Source: Rhynchopus sp. YZ270_cl-10 (Eukaryota; Euglenozoa; Diplonemea; Diplonemida; Diplonemidae). From it: 64,000 nt of DNA. Below, piece after piece: positions 27,801 to 39,583 of the stretch. Both the position numbers and the translations under genes were made by a program. Each line of letters opens with the position of its first letter. The first letter of the stretch is position 1. The notes beneath the pieces are model-generated. The model was not told where the DNA came from, made no database searches, and saw only the letters and a program-made list of their open reading frames with translations. Location: assembly GCA_964035575.1 (NCBI GenBank), contig OZ037927.1, positions 62,001 through 126,000 of the forward strand, written 5' to 3'.

Positions 27801-30800
27801 TTGCGGGTTTGCGGGTTTGCGGGTTTGCGGGTTTGCGGGTTTGCGGGTTTGCGGGTTTGCGGGTTTGCGGGTTTGCGGGTTTGCGGGTTTGCGGGTTTGC
27901 GGGTTTGCGGGTTTGCGGGTTTGCGGGTTTGCGGGTTTGCGGGTTTGCGGGTTTGCGGGTTTGCGGGTTTGCGGGTTTGCGGGTTTGCGGGTTTGCGGGT
28001 TTGCGGGTTTGCGGGTTTGCGGGTTTGCGGGTTTGCGGGTTTGCGGGTTTGCGGGTTTGCGGGTTTGCGGGTTTGCGGGTTTGCGGGTTTGCGGGTTTGC
28101 GGGTTTGCGGGTTTGCGGGTTTGCGGGTTTGCGGGTTTGCGGGTTTGCGGGTTTGCGGGTTTGCGGGTTTGCGGGTTTGCGGGTTTGCGGGTTTGCGGGT
28201 TTGCGGGTTTGCGGGTTTGCGGGTTTGCGGGTTTGCGGGTTTGCGGGTTTGCGGGTTTGCGGGTTTGCGGGTTTGCGGGTTTGCGGGTTTGCGGGTTTGC
28301 GGGTTTGCGGGTTTGCGGGTTTGCGGGTTTGCGGGTTTGCGGGTTTGCGGGTTTGCGGGTTTGCGGGTTTGCGGGTTTGCGGGTTTGCGGGTTTGCGGGT
28401 TTGCGGGTTTGCGGGTTTGCGGGTTTGCGGGTTTGCGGGTTTGCGGGTTTGCGGGTTTGCGGGTTTGCGGGTTTGCGGGTTTGCGGGTTTGCGGGTTTGC
28501 GGGTTTGCGGGTTTGCGGGTTTGCGGGTTTGCGGGTTTGCGGGTTTGCGGGTTTGCGGGTTTGCGGGTTTGCGGGTTTGCGGGTTTGCGGGTTTGCGGGT
28601 TTGCGGGTTTGCGGGTTTGCGGGTTTGCGGGTTTGCGGGTTTGCGGGTTTGCGGGTTTGCGGGTTTGCGGGTTTGCGGGTTTGCGGGTTTGCGGGTTTGC
28701 GGGTTTGCGGGTTTGCGGGTTTGCGGGTTTGCGGGTTTGCGGGTTTGCGGGTTTGCGGGTTTGCGGGTTTGCGGGTTTGCGGGTTTGCGGGTTTGCGGGT
28801 TTGCGGGTTTGCGGGTTTGCGGGTTTGCGGGTTTGCGGGTTTGCGGGTTTGCGGGTTTGCGGGTTTGCGGGTTTGCGGGTTTGCGGGTTTGCGGGTTTGC
28901 GGGTTTGCGGGTTTGCGGGTTTGCGGGTTTGCGGGTTTGCGGGTTTGCGGGTTTGCGGTTTGCGGGTTTGCGGGTTTGCGGGTTTGCGGGTTTGCGGGTT
29001 TGCGGGTTTGCGGGTTTGCGGGTTTGCGGGTTTGCGGGTTTGCGGGTTTGCGGGTTTGCGGGTTTGCGGGTTTGCGGGTTTGCGGGTTTGCGGGTTTGCG
29101 GGTTTGCGGGTTTGCGGGTTTGCGGGTTTGCGGGTTTGCGGGTTTGCGGGTTTGCGGGTTTGCGGGTTTGCGGGTTTGCGGGTTTGCGGGTTTGCGGGTT
29201 TGCGGGTTTGCGGGTTTGCGGGTTTGCGGGTTTGCGGGTTTGCGGGTTTGCGGGTTTGCGGGTTTGCGGGTTTGCGGGTTTGCGGGTTTGCGGGTTTGCG
29301 GGTTTGCGGGTTTGCGGGTTTGCGGGTTTGCGGGTTTGCGGGTTTGCGGGTTTGCGGGTTTGCGGGTTTGCGGGTTTGCGGGTTTGCGGGTTTGCGGGTT
29401 TGCGGGTTTGCGGGTTTGCGGGTTTGCGGGTTTGCGGGTTTGCGGGTTTGCGGGTTTGCGGGTTTGCGGGTTTGCGGGTTTGCGGGTTTGCGGGTTTGCG
29501 GGTTTGCGGGTTTGCGGGTTTGCGGGTTTGCGGGTTTGCGGGTTTGCGGGTTTGCGGGTTTGCGGGTTTGCGGGTTTGCGGGTTTGCGGGTTTGCGGGTT
29601 TGCGGGTTTGCGGGTTTGCGGGTTTGCGGGTTTGCGGGTTTGCGGGTTTGCGGGTTTGCGGGTTTGCGGGTTTGCGGGTTTGCGGGTTTGCGGGTTTGCG
29701 GGTTTGCGGGTTTGCGGGTTTGCGGGTTTGCGGGTTTGCGGGTTTGCGGGTTTGCGGGTTTGCGGGTTTGCGGGTTTGCGGGTTTGCGGGTTTGCGGGTT
29801 TGCGGGTTTGCGGGTTTGCGGGTTTGCGGGTTTGCGGGTTTGCGGGTTTGCGGGTTTGCGGGTTTGCGGGTTTGCGGGTTTGCGGGTTTGCGGGTTTGCG
29901 GGTTTGCGGGTTTGCGGGTTTGCGGGTTTGCGGGTTTGCGGGTTTGCGGGTTTGCGGGTTTGCGGGTTTGCGGGTTTGCGGGTTTGCGGGTTTGCGGGTT
30001 TGCGGGTTTGCGGGTTTGCGGGTTTGCGGGTTTGCGGGTTTGCGGGTTTGCGGGTTTGCGGGTTTGCGGGTTTGCGGGTTTGCGGGTTTGCGGGTTTGCG
30101 GGTTTGCGGGTTTGCGGGTTTGCGGGTTTGCGGGTTTGCGGGTTTGCGGGTTTGCGGGTTTGCGGGTTTGCGGGTTTGCGGGTTTGCGGGTTTGCGGGTT
30201 TGCGGGTTTGCGGGTTTGCGGGTTTGCGGGTTTGCGGGTTTGCGGGTTTGCGGGTTTGCGGGTTTGCGGGTTTGCGGGTTTGCGGGTTTGCGGGTTTGCG
30301 GGTTTGCGGGTTTGCGGGTTTGCGGGTTTGCGGGTTTGCGGGTTTGCGGGTTTGCGGGTTTGCGGGTTTGCGGGTTTGCGGGTTTGCGGGTTTGCGGGTT
30401 TGCGGGTTTGCGGGTTTGCGGGTTTGCGGGTTTGCGGGTTTGCGGGTTTGCGGGTTTGCGGGTTTGCGGGTTTGCGGGTTTGCGGGTTTGCGGGTTTGCG
30501 GGTTTGCGGGTTTGCGGGTTTGCGGGTTTGCGGGTTTGCGGGTTTGCGGGTTTGCGGGTTTGCGGGTTTGCGGGTTTGCGGGTTTGCGGGTTTGCGGGTT
30601 TGCGGGTTTGCGGGTTTGCGGGTTTGCGGGTTTGCGGGTTTGCGGGTTTGCGGGTTTGCGGGTTTGCGGGTTTGCGGGTTTGCGGGTTTGCGGGTTTGCG
30701 GGTTTGCGGGTTTGCGGGTTTGCGGGTTTGCGGGTTTGCGGGTTTGCGGGTTTGCGGGTTTGCGGGTTTGCGGGTTTGCGGGTTTGCGGGTTTGCGGGTT

Positions 30801-32029
30801 TGCGGGTTTGCGGGTTTGCGGGTTTGCGGGTTTGCGGGTTTGCGGGTTTGCGGGTTTGCGGGTTTGCGGGTTTGCGGGTTTGCGGGTTTGCGGGTTTGCG
30901 GGTTTGCGGGTTTGCGGGTTTGCGGGTTTGCGGGTTTGCGGGTTTGCGGGTTTGCGGGTTTGCGGGTTTGCGGGTTTGCGGGTTTGCGGGTTTGCGGGTT
31001 TGCGGGTTTGCGGGTTTGCGGGTTTGCGGGTTTGCGGGTTTGCGGGTTTGCGGGTTTGCGGGTTTGCGGGTTTGCGGGTTTGCGGGTTTGCGGGTTTGCG
31101 GGTTTGCGGGTTTGCGGGTTTGCGGGTTTGCGGGTTTGCGGGTTTGCGGGTTTGCGGGTTTGCGGGTTTGCGGGTTTGCGGGTTTGCGGGTTTGCGGGTT
31201 TGCGGGTTTGCGGGTTTGCGGGTTTGCGGGTTTGCGGGTTTGCGGGTTTGCGGGTTTGCGGGTTTGCGGGTTTGCGGGTTTGCGGGTTTGCGGGTTTGCG
31301 GGTTTGCGGGTTTGCGGGTTTGCGGGTTTGCGGGTTTGCGGGTTTGCGGGTTTGCGGGTTTGCGGGTTTGCGGGTTTGCGGGTTTGCGGGTTTGCGGGTT
31401 TGCGGGTTTGCGGGTTTGCGGGTTTGCGGGTTTGCGGGTTTGCGGGTTTGCGGGTTTGCGGGTTTGCGGGTTTGCGGGTTTGCGGGTTTGCGGGTTTGCG
31501 GGTTTGCGGGTTTGCGGGTTTGCGGGTTTGCGGGTTTGCGGGTTTGCGGGTTTGCGGGTTTGCGGGTTTGCGGGTTTGCGGGTTTGCGGGTTTGCGGGTT
31601 TGCGGGTTTGCGGGTTTGCGGGTTTGCGGGTTTGCGGGTTTGCGGGTTTGCGGGTTTGCGGGTTTGCGGGTTTGCGGGTTTGCGGGTTTGCGGGTTTGCG
31701 GGTTTGCGGGTTTGCGGGTTTGCGGGTTTGCGGGTTTGCGGGTTTGCGGGTTTGCGGGTTTGCGGGTTTGCGGGTTTGCGGGTTTGCGGGTTTGCGGGTT
31801 TGCGGGTTTGCGGGTTTGCGGGTTTGCGGGTTTGCGGGTTTGCGGGTTTGCGGGTTTGCGGGTTTGCGGGTTTGCGGGTTTGCGGGTTTGCGGGTTTGCG
31901 GGTTTGCGGGTTTGCGGGTTTGCGGGTTTACGGGTTTGCGGGTTTGCGGGTTTGCGGGTTTGCGGGTTTGCGGGTTTGCGGGTTTGCGGGTTTGCGGGTT
32001 TGCGGGTTTACGGGTTTGCGGGTTTGCGG
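24844..32029. repeat. (GCGGGTTT)n satellite, ~898 units, 7.2 kb
   Basis: 7186 bp of an 8-bp repeat with only four deviations seen: a 1-bp insertion near 25253, a 1-bp deletion near 28957, and G-to-A changes at 31930 and 32010. Three of the four lie within 260 bp of an end of the resolved array and the centre is homogeneous, as expected of recent amplification. The G3 run every 8 bases could form G-quadruplexes. The unit looks like a plant or algal telomere repeat with GC in place of A, but no scaffold end is visible here. Open frames of ~3000 codons across it are artefacts. Confidence 0.97.
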
Positions 32030-32178
32030 AACCCCTGTAAAAAAAAATGAACCCCTTGTAAAAAAAAATGAACCCCTTGTAAAAAAAAATGAACCCCTTG
32101 TAAAAAAAAATGAACCCCTGTAAAAAAAAATGAACCCCTGTAAAAAAAAAATGAACCCCTAAAAAAAAATGAACCCCA
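32030..32178. repeat. GGGGTTCA monomer array next to the GCGGGTTT satellite
   Basis: About seven units of TGTAAAAAAAAATGAACCCCT (plus-strand reading), the same monomer as at 9706-10110 but in the opposite orientation. It abuts the 8-bp satellite on the left and a palindromic AGATCT cluster on the right. Confidence 0.88.
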
Positions 32179-32189
32179 TTATGAACACG

Positions 32190-32365
32190 GATGCTGCCAG
32201 ATCTGGCCAGATCTCCAGATCTGGGCCGCCCAGATCTGGCCAGATCTGGGAAAATTTTTTTTTTTTTTGAAAAAAAATTTTTTCCCAGACGTCCCAGATC
32301 TGGCCAGATCTGGCCAGATCTGGCCACATCTGGGAGATCTGGGACGTCTGGGAAAATTTTTTTTT
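32190..32365. repeat. AGATCT palindrome cluster with 22-bp perfect inverted repeat
   Basis: Many copies of the palindrome CCAGATCTGG, with T and A runs. Arms 32280-32301 and 32335-32356 are perfect inverted repeats of 22 bp (TTTTCCCAGACGTCCCAGATCT and complement) around a 33-bp centre that itself repeats CCAGATCTGG. Related pieces lie at 34980-35025 and, inverted, at 49900-49925, where the neighbouring GGATGCTGCCAGATCTGG sequence is also shared. The cluster may be the end of a fold-back element. Confidence 0.8.
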
Positions 32366-34140
32366 CCAGGTACCCCCAATGACATAACGAAGTATCGCTT
32401 GAAGTACCGTTCAATATACGTTGCTCGTGTGTGCAAGTTACGAAGTAGGACACACAAGGTATATCAAACGATAAATCAATCAGATAAACGTTACATCATT
32501 GGAAAATTGTTGGCACCGCCGCCCTGTCTTCGTATTTATTACGTCGACAGGCCAAACAGCGTTGGGCTCAGAAGAAGCAGTGCAAAACACTGGGGATCAA
32601 CATGAGAACCAACTCCCAACAACACAGGCTACCGAAGTAGCAGGTGGGGTGTTGCGGGTGTTTGGGGTGAAAGAAAATCGATTTTGGTAAGTTACAGCAG
32701 AAAATTCTTAAGTTTGCACAATTGAGAAGGGTGTTACCACTGCCTAATATTATTCGTACATGTGAACCGGTAAGGTCGAGAAGGGTGGACACGGCATACA
32801 AGTACAAGTACAAGTAAGACGTACCTTCTACAAAGGCTGAATTCGCAATTCTTAAGGGATTGAATTCAGCCCCCACGTGGTGTTTTTGAGAAAATCATTC
32901 CATGGTATACAACTATGGTTCCCGAAGAATGATTCGCCCCTCCTCGTTCATGCAAACTTAAGAAAATTCTGAAGTAACTACAACCTGGCGTGCGGGTACA
33001 GATGCATTGCTTTGTTCTTTCCTCAAAGTCATGTGTGATCTCTCGGGTCTGTACTAAAGTCAGTGTTTAGATAAGCATCCACTTGACTCGTTCTAACAAC
33101 CGTTGAAATCTAGAACAAAACAATACACTGCCCCTTCTCACACCAAGCCGCCATGCTTCAAGAGCATGCCCTGGGCAAAAATTACTGTGACAAAAATTAG
33201 TTTTCTGGGGGAACGCAATATTTTCTTGTGCCTAGTCCTCCGCAAGCAGAGGACAGACTTTCCGGATCCCGAAGTCGAATTTCTTGCACTAGCTACGCTC
33301 CCTGGGTTAAATGGCTATAGCAGTGACTGACTAAGAGTTTCATAATAATTAGGGTGGTCTATGGGGTGGGTTAATGGAAAAGTTGGTATATAAACCCGAC
33401 TTTTACGATCGCCACCTGGTTTTGAAATAATTGCACCAGCTCTTCCGTCGGCACTGCTTCGCTGTTATGATGAAGGGTCGTCGGTTCGGGTACCTGTTAA
33501 GAGAAATTGAATGTAAAAGTAGAGACTACAACAAAAAAACAAACAAACAAACAAGAAGCCGCCCCGTACCCCTTAAACGTAAAAGTGACATTTTTGTTGA
33601 CAAAAAAAAAAAATAGCTAAAAAATAGCGAACATGTCGAAAAGGGAGAAAATCGGGGGGTTAAAAACATACCTTGCACTCGGCCCACTCTCCAGGTACAA
33701 AGAACATCACTGCACGACAAACCCACTACTACGATAGAAAATAACTATTTTTTACCGAACAGAAAGGTCGTTTTATTGATGAGTGTTTTCTGAGTGCACA
33801 CTCAGTGGGGACAAAATGCAACACTTACCGAAAAAATTCTCCAATCGGACAAAAACCTTTCTAAACACCCAAAAAAAAAACACCTCAGTCCACATCCGCT
33901 GGGGTCGCGAGATGGAAATATATGGTTTTACAGCTTTTGGGGGGTCTAGCGTGGGTCCCAGATGCATTTTGCAACGGGTCTGTGTGTGTGTGTGTGCCTC
34001 AACCGCTTCACAGTACCCTTTTTTGTAACTGAAAACGACGCATCCTGTACCTAAGTGCACTGAAGCCTTGCTTGCGTCCTCCTTCGTGGTTTTGGGCGTT
34101 CGCATGCGAGAATCATTATCGCATTCTCACATGTAATTCT
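32366..34140. other. AT-rich region with no recognised gene
   Basis: About 1.8 kb of apparently single-copy sequence. Open frames are all short (about 110 codons at most), without recognisable motifs. A TATATAAA-like string lies near 33388 and a short TG run near 33980. I see no supported gene. Confidence 0.6.
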
Positions 34141-34189
34141 CGCATCACGGAGAGGATTTTAGCGTTACGTGACCACAAAAAAAGTGCAC

Positions 34190-34960
34190 AAAATTAGTTT
34201 GGTCAAAAATCACCTTGCACTTGTGAAGGAATTGCTGAGGAAATCTGAAATATGCGTGTTTTGGTACACAAAAGTGCGTTTTGGGTGGTTCTGAAGGGTC
34301 AAAACACCAAAAAAAAACGTTTTTTTGCATTTTTGGTCACCCAAGGACCCACTATTTTGGTTGATATTTTTTTTTTTCCCTTTGCGAAAAAATACCCAAA
34401 AATCACGGCTATAAAAACGCTAAGGAAAAATCGATTTTCATTTTTTGGGCAGAGAAGTGCGTTTTAGGCGCCCACAGATGGTCAAAACATCAAAATTTTT
34501 GTGTTTTTGGCATCTTTGGACACCCAAGGACCCACTATCAGGGGTGAATTTTTTTTGCCTGAGATTTGCCTTTGCCAGAAATCGAAGAAAAAAAAATTAT
34601 GAAGGAAATTGCTAAGAAAAAGTCGAAATTGTGGGCCCCTGTACTGCATATGGCGGTACCAGATCGTCAAAACACCCGACTCTTGCGTTTTTTTGCACTT
34701 TTTGGTACACAAAAACCCTGCTCAGGGGTCAAAATTTTCCCGGGAAAAAAAAAATTTTTTTTTTTCGAGATTTTTCAAAAATCGACTTGTCTTTGGTAAA
34801 AACCATGAAATTTCGGGTTCGCAAAACCACGTTTTAGACCCCCACAGATGCTCAAAAGTGCCAAATTTTGCTTTAAATGGCCTCAAATCGTCGAAATTAG
34901 CCCTTTTTAGGGGCGAAAAAAAAAATTCGAGAGTCCCTTTCCCTGGGAGACAATAGCCAG
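34190..34960. repeat. Degenerate tandem repeat, units of roughly 200 bp
   Basis: At least three diverged units share GTGCGTTTT, a GGTCAAAACA(C/T)C motif, a poly-T/GCATTTTTGG stretch and CACCCAAGGACCCACTAT (near 34340 and 34525; the third unit is weaker). Divergence between units is high, so the array is old compared with its neighbours. Confidence 0.6.
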
Positions 34961-35043
34961 AAATCTGAGGGAAAAAAAAAACTGGCCAGATTTCCAGATC
35001 TGGCCAGATCTGGGGAGTTTTTTTTTTTTTTTGAAAAAAAAAA

Positions 35044-38000
35044 TTTGGTGACGGGCTAAAAAACCTGTCGTTCTTGTGTGATACTTCCATGGAAACATGG
35101 AGCCGGTGAACGTGATGAGGACCACACTTTTTTTACAGGTGGTTTTTTTTGTATGGACCTCACACACTGGGCAGGCGGTCAGCTATTCGCTTCCCGCGGG
35201 GCGTTCGCGTGCGCGCTTCGCGCGCCCGCTCACGGTAACGTGTACAAAAAAACCTCACTCATGCCTTCATGAACTGCTTTAAAGGTGGCCTGTAAAATGT
35301 GGTGTTTTTGTGGTAAACTCCAGCTGGTCTGAAGAGTGATCTGACCATATTCCCCAGGTATAACTGGTACTCAAAAAGTTCATTAACGAAGGAATCTTGC
35401 ACTTTTGACCATCACATATTACATGTGTTTTTTCAGGTTTTTCAATACACTTTTGTGTACTGGGAAGCATGCCACAAGTGTCATGTTTTACAAGGTAAAA
35501 ATGACCAAAAAAGCTGATTTTTGGCCGAATGCCACATGTCATTTGGCAGTCCATTTTTTGAACAGGACTGTCTTAAATTTTTTTTTTGGGCCTCAATGCC
35601 CCCAAACAACACGTTAAGCCCAAAAAATTCACTTTTGGATGAGCAACTATTTATTTAAAAAAATCGATTTTTTGGTCAAATCCCCTCTGGTGGTGAGGGG
35701 GTGTGTGGGTGTGTGTGGGTGTGCTGTGTGTGGGTGTGTAGTGTGTGTGGTGTGGGTGGCGCACATCTCTATAGTAAAGACTAAAAAACTAAGGTTTTTT
35801 AGGATTTCTGAACACGACTGAAAAAAAATTTTTTTTTGGGCCTCAATACCCCCAAACAACACGTTAAGCCCAAAAAATTCACTTTCTGATGAGCAACTAT
35901 TTATTTAAAAAAATCGATTTGGTGACGGGCTAAAAAACCTGTCGTTCTTGTGTGACAGTTCCATGGAAACGTGATGAGGACCTCACTTTTTTTTACAGGT
36001 GGTTTTTTTTGTAAGCACCTCACACACTGGGCAGGCGGTCAGCTATTCGCTTCCCGCGGGGCGTTCGCGTGCGCGCTTCGCGCGCCCGCTCACGGTAACG
36101 TGTACAAAAAAACCTCACTTGTGCCTGTAAAGTGGCCTGTTAAAAAGTGGTGTTTTTGTCGTAAACGCCAGATGGTCAAAAGAGTGATCTGACCATATTC
36201 CCCAGGTATAACTGGTACTCAAAAAGTTCATTAACGAAGGAATCTTGCACTTTTGACCATCACATATTAGATGTGTTTTTTCAGGTTTTTCAATGCACTT
36301 TCCTGTGCTGGGAAGCATGCCACAAGTGTCATGTTTTACAAGGTAAAAATGACCAAAAAAGCTGATTTTTGGCCGAATGCCACATGTCATTTGGCAGTCC
36401 ATTTTCTGAACACGACTGAAAATAAATTTGGTGACGGGCTAAAAAACCTGTCGTTCTTGTGTGACACTTCCATGGAAACGTGATGAGGACCTCACCTTTT
36501 TTTACAGGTGGTTTTTTTTGTAAGGACCTCACACACTGGGCAGGCGGTCAGCTATTCGCTTCCCGCGGGGCGTTCGCGTGCGCGCTTCGCGCGCCCGCTC
36601 ACGGTAACGTGTACAAAAAAACCTCACTCGTGCCTTCACGAACTGGCCTGTAAAGTGGCCTGTAAAAAGTGGTGTTTTTGTGGTAAACGCCAGATGGTCA
36701 AAAGAGTGATCTGACCATATTCCCCAGGTATAACTGGTACTCAAAAAGTTCATTAACGAAGGAATCTTGCACTTTTGACCATCACATATTACATGTGTTT
36801 TTTCAGGTTTTTCAATGCACTTTCCTGTGCTGGGAAGCATGCCACAAGTGTCATGTTTTACAAGGTAAAAATGACCAAAAAAGCTGATTTTTGGCCGAAT
36901 GCCACATGTCATTTGGCAGTCCAATTTCTGAACACGACTGAAAAAAAATTTTTTTTTGGGCCTCAATACCCCCAAACAACACGTTAAGCCCAAAAAATTC
37001 ACTTTTGGATGAGCAACTATTTATTTAAAAAAATCGATTTTTTGGTCAAATCCCCTCTGGTGGTGAGGGGGTGTGTGTGTGTGTGTGTGGGTGTGTGTGG
37101 GTGTGTGTGGGTGTGTGTGTGTAGTGTGTGTGGTGTGGGTGGCGCACATCTCTATAGTAAAGACTAAAAAACTAAGGTTTTTTAGGATTTGGTGACGGGC
37201 TAAAAAACCTGTCGTTCTTGTGTGACACTTCCATGGAAACGTGATGAGGACCACACTTTTTTTACAGGTGGTTTTTTTTGTAAGCACCTCACGCACTGGG
37301 CAGGCGGTCAGCTATTCGCTTCCCGCGGGGCGTTCGCGTGCGCGCTTCGCGCGCCCGCTCACGGTAACGCATCACAAAAAAACCTCACTCATGCCTTCAT
37401 GAACTGGCTTTTCAGGTGAAAAGTGCCCTGTTAAAAAGTGGTGTTTTTGTGGTACATGACAGATGGTCAAAAGAGTGATCTGACCATATTCCCCAGGTAT
37501 AACTGGTACTCAAAAAGTTCATTAACGAAGGAATCTTGCACTTTTGACCATCACATATTACATGTGTTTTTTCAGGTTTTTCAATGCACTTTCCTGTACT
37601 GGGAAGCATGCCACAAGTGTCATGTTTTACAAGGTAAAAATGACCAAAAAAGCTGATTTTTGGCCGAATGCCACATGTCATTTGGCAGTCCAATTTCTGA
37701 ACACGACTGAAAAAAAATTTTTTTTTGGGCCTCAATACCCCCAAACAACACGTTAAGCCCAAAAAATTCACTTTTGGATGAGCAACTATTTATTTAAAAA
37801 AATCGATTTTTTGGTCAAATCCCCCTGGTGGTGAGGGGGTGTGTGTGTGTGTGTGTGGGTGTGTGTGGGTGTGCTGTGTGTGGGTGTGTAGTGTGTGTGG
37901 TGTGGGTGGCGCACATCTCTCTTGTAAAGACTAAAAAATAAGGTTTTTTAGGATTTGGTGACGGGCTAAAAAACCTGTCGTTCTTGTGTGACACTTCCAT

Positions 38001-38192
38001 GGAAACATGAGGAGGACCTCACCTTTTTTTACAGGTGGTTTTTTTTGTATGGACCTCACACACTGGGCAGGCGGTCAGCTATTCGCTTCCCGCGGGGCGT
38101 TCGCGTGCGCGCTTCGCGCGCCCGCTCACGGTAACGTGTACAAAAAAACCTCACTCATGCCTTCATGAACTGCTTTAAAAGTGGCCTGTAAA
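35044..38192. repeat. Composite satellite R1-R2, about 4.3 units
   Basis: A tandem array with units starting TTTGGTGACGGGCTAAAAAACC at 35044, 35918, 36427, 37188 and 37954; spacings 874, 509, 761 and 766 bp. R1 (~240 bp) carries a GC-rich part with a perfect GCGCGC-TTC-GCGCGC hairpin (first at 35211). R2 (~520 bp) carries the CCAGCTGGTCTGAAG or CCAGATGGTCAAAAG block, a TG-rich microsatellite and, at its end, the hairpin CTAAAAAAC-TAAG-GTTTTTTAG. The 509-bp unit lacks the 3' part of R2. The last unit is broken by the family 3 insertion at 38192 and resumes at 49843. Confidence 0.88.
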
Positions 38193-38547
38193 TTTTTTGT
38201 ATGTGAGAATAGAAGAAAGGAAAAAGGAAGAATGGAGTAAACAATAAAGACAATAAAATGAACAGGAAATGGAAAAGGAAAAAGGAAATGGAAAAATGAA
38301 AAGGAAAAAATGATGACCAAAAATGGTCGGTGTTTCAAGTTTTGTATAAAAGGCGGGCGAAGAGTACGGTAGAGCCAACAGAGTTTTATACAAAACAAGA
38401 AACTGCATTATGTGTTTGTTTTTTATTCTTTTTGATCAATTTGAATACACAGGCGTCACACTTCTGGGGCAAAAAAAGGAAAAAAAGAAGACCTAATCCT
38501 CCTTACTTAAAAGAAGGGAAGGGAGAATAAAAAACACATTGCCTTTG

Positions 38548-38548
<1 letters not shown>
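38193..38548 (-). mobile_element. Family 3 retroelement, 3' part, left of LINE copy C
   Basis: Reverse complement of about 52126-52460, ending in a short T6 (A6 on the element strand). With 49673-49832 it forms one 5'-truncated family 3 element, split by LINE copy C. The whole is flanked by a 10-bp direct repeat, GGCCTGTAAA (38183-38192 and 49833-49842), which restores the satellite when the insert is removed. Confidence 0.88.
38531..38548. repeat. Target-site duplication of LINE copy C, left copy
   Basis: AAAACACATTGCCTTTGC immediately before the T56 run; the identical 18 bp is at 49673-49690 right after the 5' monomer array. Confidence 0.92.
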
Positions 38549-38605
<57 letters not shown>

Positions 38606-39583
38606 GTGTTGTTCAACTTAGCCCTAGGCTCGCTTTTTTTATCTACATCCAGTGACAGAGGGGGTACTTACTAGTCAAGCGAGTATGTAAACAGCTAGAT
38701 GTCCAGACAAGGGCACTTTACTATTGTACTGGCAAGACAGTGCCTGAAAACACAGTTAGGAGCACTAAAATAGAAAACATGTGGGACAATTACAACCAAC
38801 ACTTCCCTGCAAATAAGCAAAAGGGTCGTATGTGAGTGCAATTTTTCCCAAAAGGAAAAGGGGAGGGGATGGGACGGGAGGGTTGCTCTGTCTACCGGTG
38901 TAGTTTTATTTTGCTTTGTCTTGGGGAGGGGAGGGGAGGAGAAGGAGAAGGAGGGGATTGAGTGAGCCGTTTCCTCTGTAACACACAAACAAATAAAAAG
39001 GAAGTTCCATAATCTTTTTAGTAGTTTTCTTTTTGGTGAAAATTTTTGAGAACTTCAGTAAGTGTGACCTGACCCGACTGACTGACACCCAAAGGGTAAA
39101 ACAACAATAACGCACAACAAAATCAACAACAACAATGGTGGGTCTCGTGCTTACCTGTGGTGGTTTTGAAAAATGAAAAATTGAAATTGACCTTCACAAG
39201 GTAAAAATGAAAAACTAAAGGAGTGAAAAAAGGAACTCAAAGGACAAGAGTTCTGTACAAACTCTACTCTACTGCACAATCTATAAAAGTGGCCCAATGG
39301 CTCCTGATGCCACTGGCCTGGCTCTTAGACAGGTCTTACTCCGAGACTGCCCTCTACCCTCAGAGCCTCGTCCAAGGGGTAAGGGCCGTCGCTGGGGTAG
39401 ACCCGTCCTAGCCAGCAGCCAACCAAAAATATTAACAAATAGGAAGGGGGGCGGAAAGGGGGGAAAGGGGGGGCAAACCCCAAAGGATGAAAAGAACAAA
39501 AAACACAAAATAAAAAGGGTTAAAAATAAACATGGGGCAAACTGTCATTCTCACACACTCTCACCCTCTAACTCTCTAACTCT

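Noticed and set aside
22884-32453. Open frames of about 3000 codons on both strands (SCGAVELW, GFAGLRVC, PANPQTRK, STAPQLHS repeats)
   Set aside because: They are translations of stop-free 8-bp satellites and cross a run of Ns. A period not divisible by three stays open in every frame, so length is not evidence of coding.
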